Shown here: positions 63,783-64,000 of the stretch, in pieces
Layout of the letters: the number at the start of each line of letters is the position of its first letter
Position numbering within the stretch: the stretch's first letter is position 1
Position numbers and translations under genes: made by a program
Notes under the pieces: generated by a model
Told to the model about the DNA's origin: nothing
Databases searched by the model: none
The model's input: the letters and a program-made list of their open reading frames with translations, nothing else
Assembly (NCBI GenBank): GCA_030157545.1
Contig: JAOAUN010000001.1
Span: 124,001-188,000 of the forward strand
Direction of reading: 5' to 3'
Length of the DNA stretch: 64,000 nucleotides
Source: Burkholderiaceae bacterium
Lineage (GTDB): Bacteria > Pseudomonadota > Gammaproteobacteria > Burkholderiales > Burkholderiaceae_D

Positions 63783-64000
63783 ATGCCCAAAATATTCCCA
63801 ATTGAGCAACTTGACCCTCGACGTTTTGATACGCCTGACATTCTCAAGCGGCTTGCCAGCAGCAGTCGCCAATTGGCAGAGCTAAAAGGTATAGCGGGCT
63901 CTATACCCAATCAAGGGATTCTGATCAATACCCTTGGAATGAAGGAAGCGAAGGATAGCTCTGAAATCGAAAACATCGTGACGACCCATGATGAGCTTTT
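63783..64000 (+). CDS. Fic-family protein, N-terminal part (partial)
   Basis: An ATG at 63783 opens a frame to the window edge, 72 complete codons. The product begins MPKIFPIEQLDPRR, then LKRLASSSRQLAELKGIAGSIPNQGILINTLGMKEAKDSSEIENIVTTHDEL. This matches the Fic_N domain in front of a Fic/AMPylation domain. SSEIEN fits the (S/T)xxxE(G/N) inhibitory-helix motif of class II Fic proteins, whose Glu blocks ATP binding. The HxFx(D/E)GNGRxxR active site lies beyond the edge. The preceding 60 bp are AT-rich, consistent with a transferred gene. Confidence 0.8.
   Translation, partial: MPKIFPIEQLDPRRFDTPDILKRLASSSRQLAELKGIAGSIPNQGILINTLGMKEAKDSSEIENIVTTHDEL

Overview
The window looks like a chromosomal segment of a betaproteobacterium of moderate GC content. 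Gene families and protein style point to the Burkholderiales, probably Oxalobacteraceae (Herminiimonas/Janthinobacterium-like). This placement rests on protein resemblance and gene order only. I see no phage, insertion sequence, rRNA, tRNA or CRISPR array.

1-21.7 kb, mixed chromosomal genes: a GAF sensor cut by the left edge; an FMN-dependent alpha-hydroxy-acid dehydrogenase; a membrane-tethered J-domain protein; a DUF945 protein behind an operator-like palindrome; a six-gene minus-strand operon for LIV-type (HAAT) ABC uptake with an acyl-CoA ligase; a RodZ-like HTH membrane protein; an XRE regulator; a FixJ-type response regulator; a PAS-GGDEF-EAL protein with altered EAL residues; a heme-oxygenase-fold (TenA/PqqC/CADD-like) protein; a DksA-type zinc-finger protein; adenine deaminase; and a large FtsX/MacB-type permease without an adjacent ATPase.

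21.7-48.3 kb, a complete-looking Wzx/Wzy exopolysaccharide locus in two converging units. The plus-strand arm has Wza-, Wzb- and Wzc-like proteins, a FemAB/CelD-like acyltransferase, a GMC oxidoreductase, a Thr-rich-linker GH16 glucanase lipoprotein and a beta-helix protein. The minus-strand arm runs from the initiating phosphoglycosyltransferase (48.3 kb) through GDP-mannose, GDP-fucose, UDP-glucose and UDP-galactose supply genes, polymerase, flippase and four glycosyltransferases to a deacetylase and a WecG-type transferase. The predicted product is a fucose- and hexose-containing polymer made on undecaprenyl phosphate, exported by Wza-Wzc and trimmed by the glucanase.

48.5-59.5 kb, the most unusual part. 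Two same-direction modules each encode a SycD/LcrH-type (class II type III secretion) TPR chaperone followed by a protein with a Ser/Thr-rich N-terminus and two membrane helices. Each is preceded, at the same distance, by a sequence resembling an HrpL (ECF sigma) promoter. Module A is followed by moeA, moaA and an intact chrA; module B is followed by a 167-bp relic that joins the two ends of a chrA gene. This suggests an old segmental duplication with decay of copy B. A broken brnTA toxin-antitoxin remnant lies upstream of intact chrA. ETF-ubiquinone oxidoreductase, an SDR and a hotdog thioesterase lie between the modules.

59.5-64 kb: a two-subunit CoA transferase, an acyl-CoA synthetase, an alpha/beta hydrolase, and the N-terminus of a Fic protein cut by the right edge.
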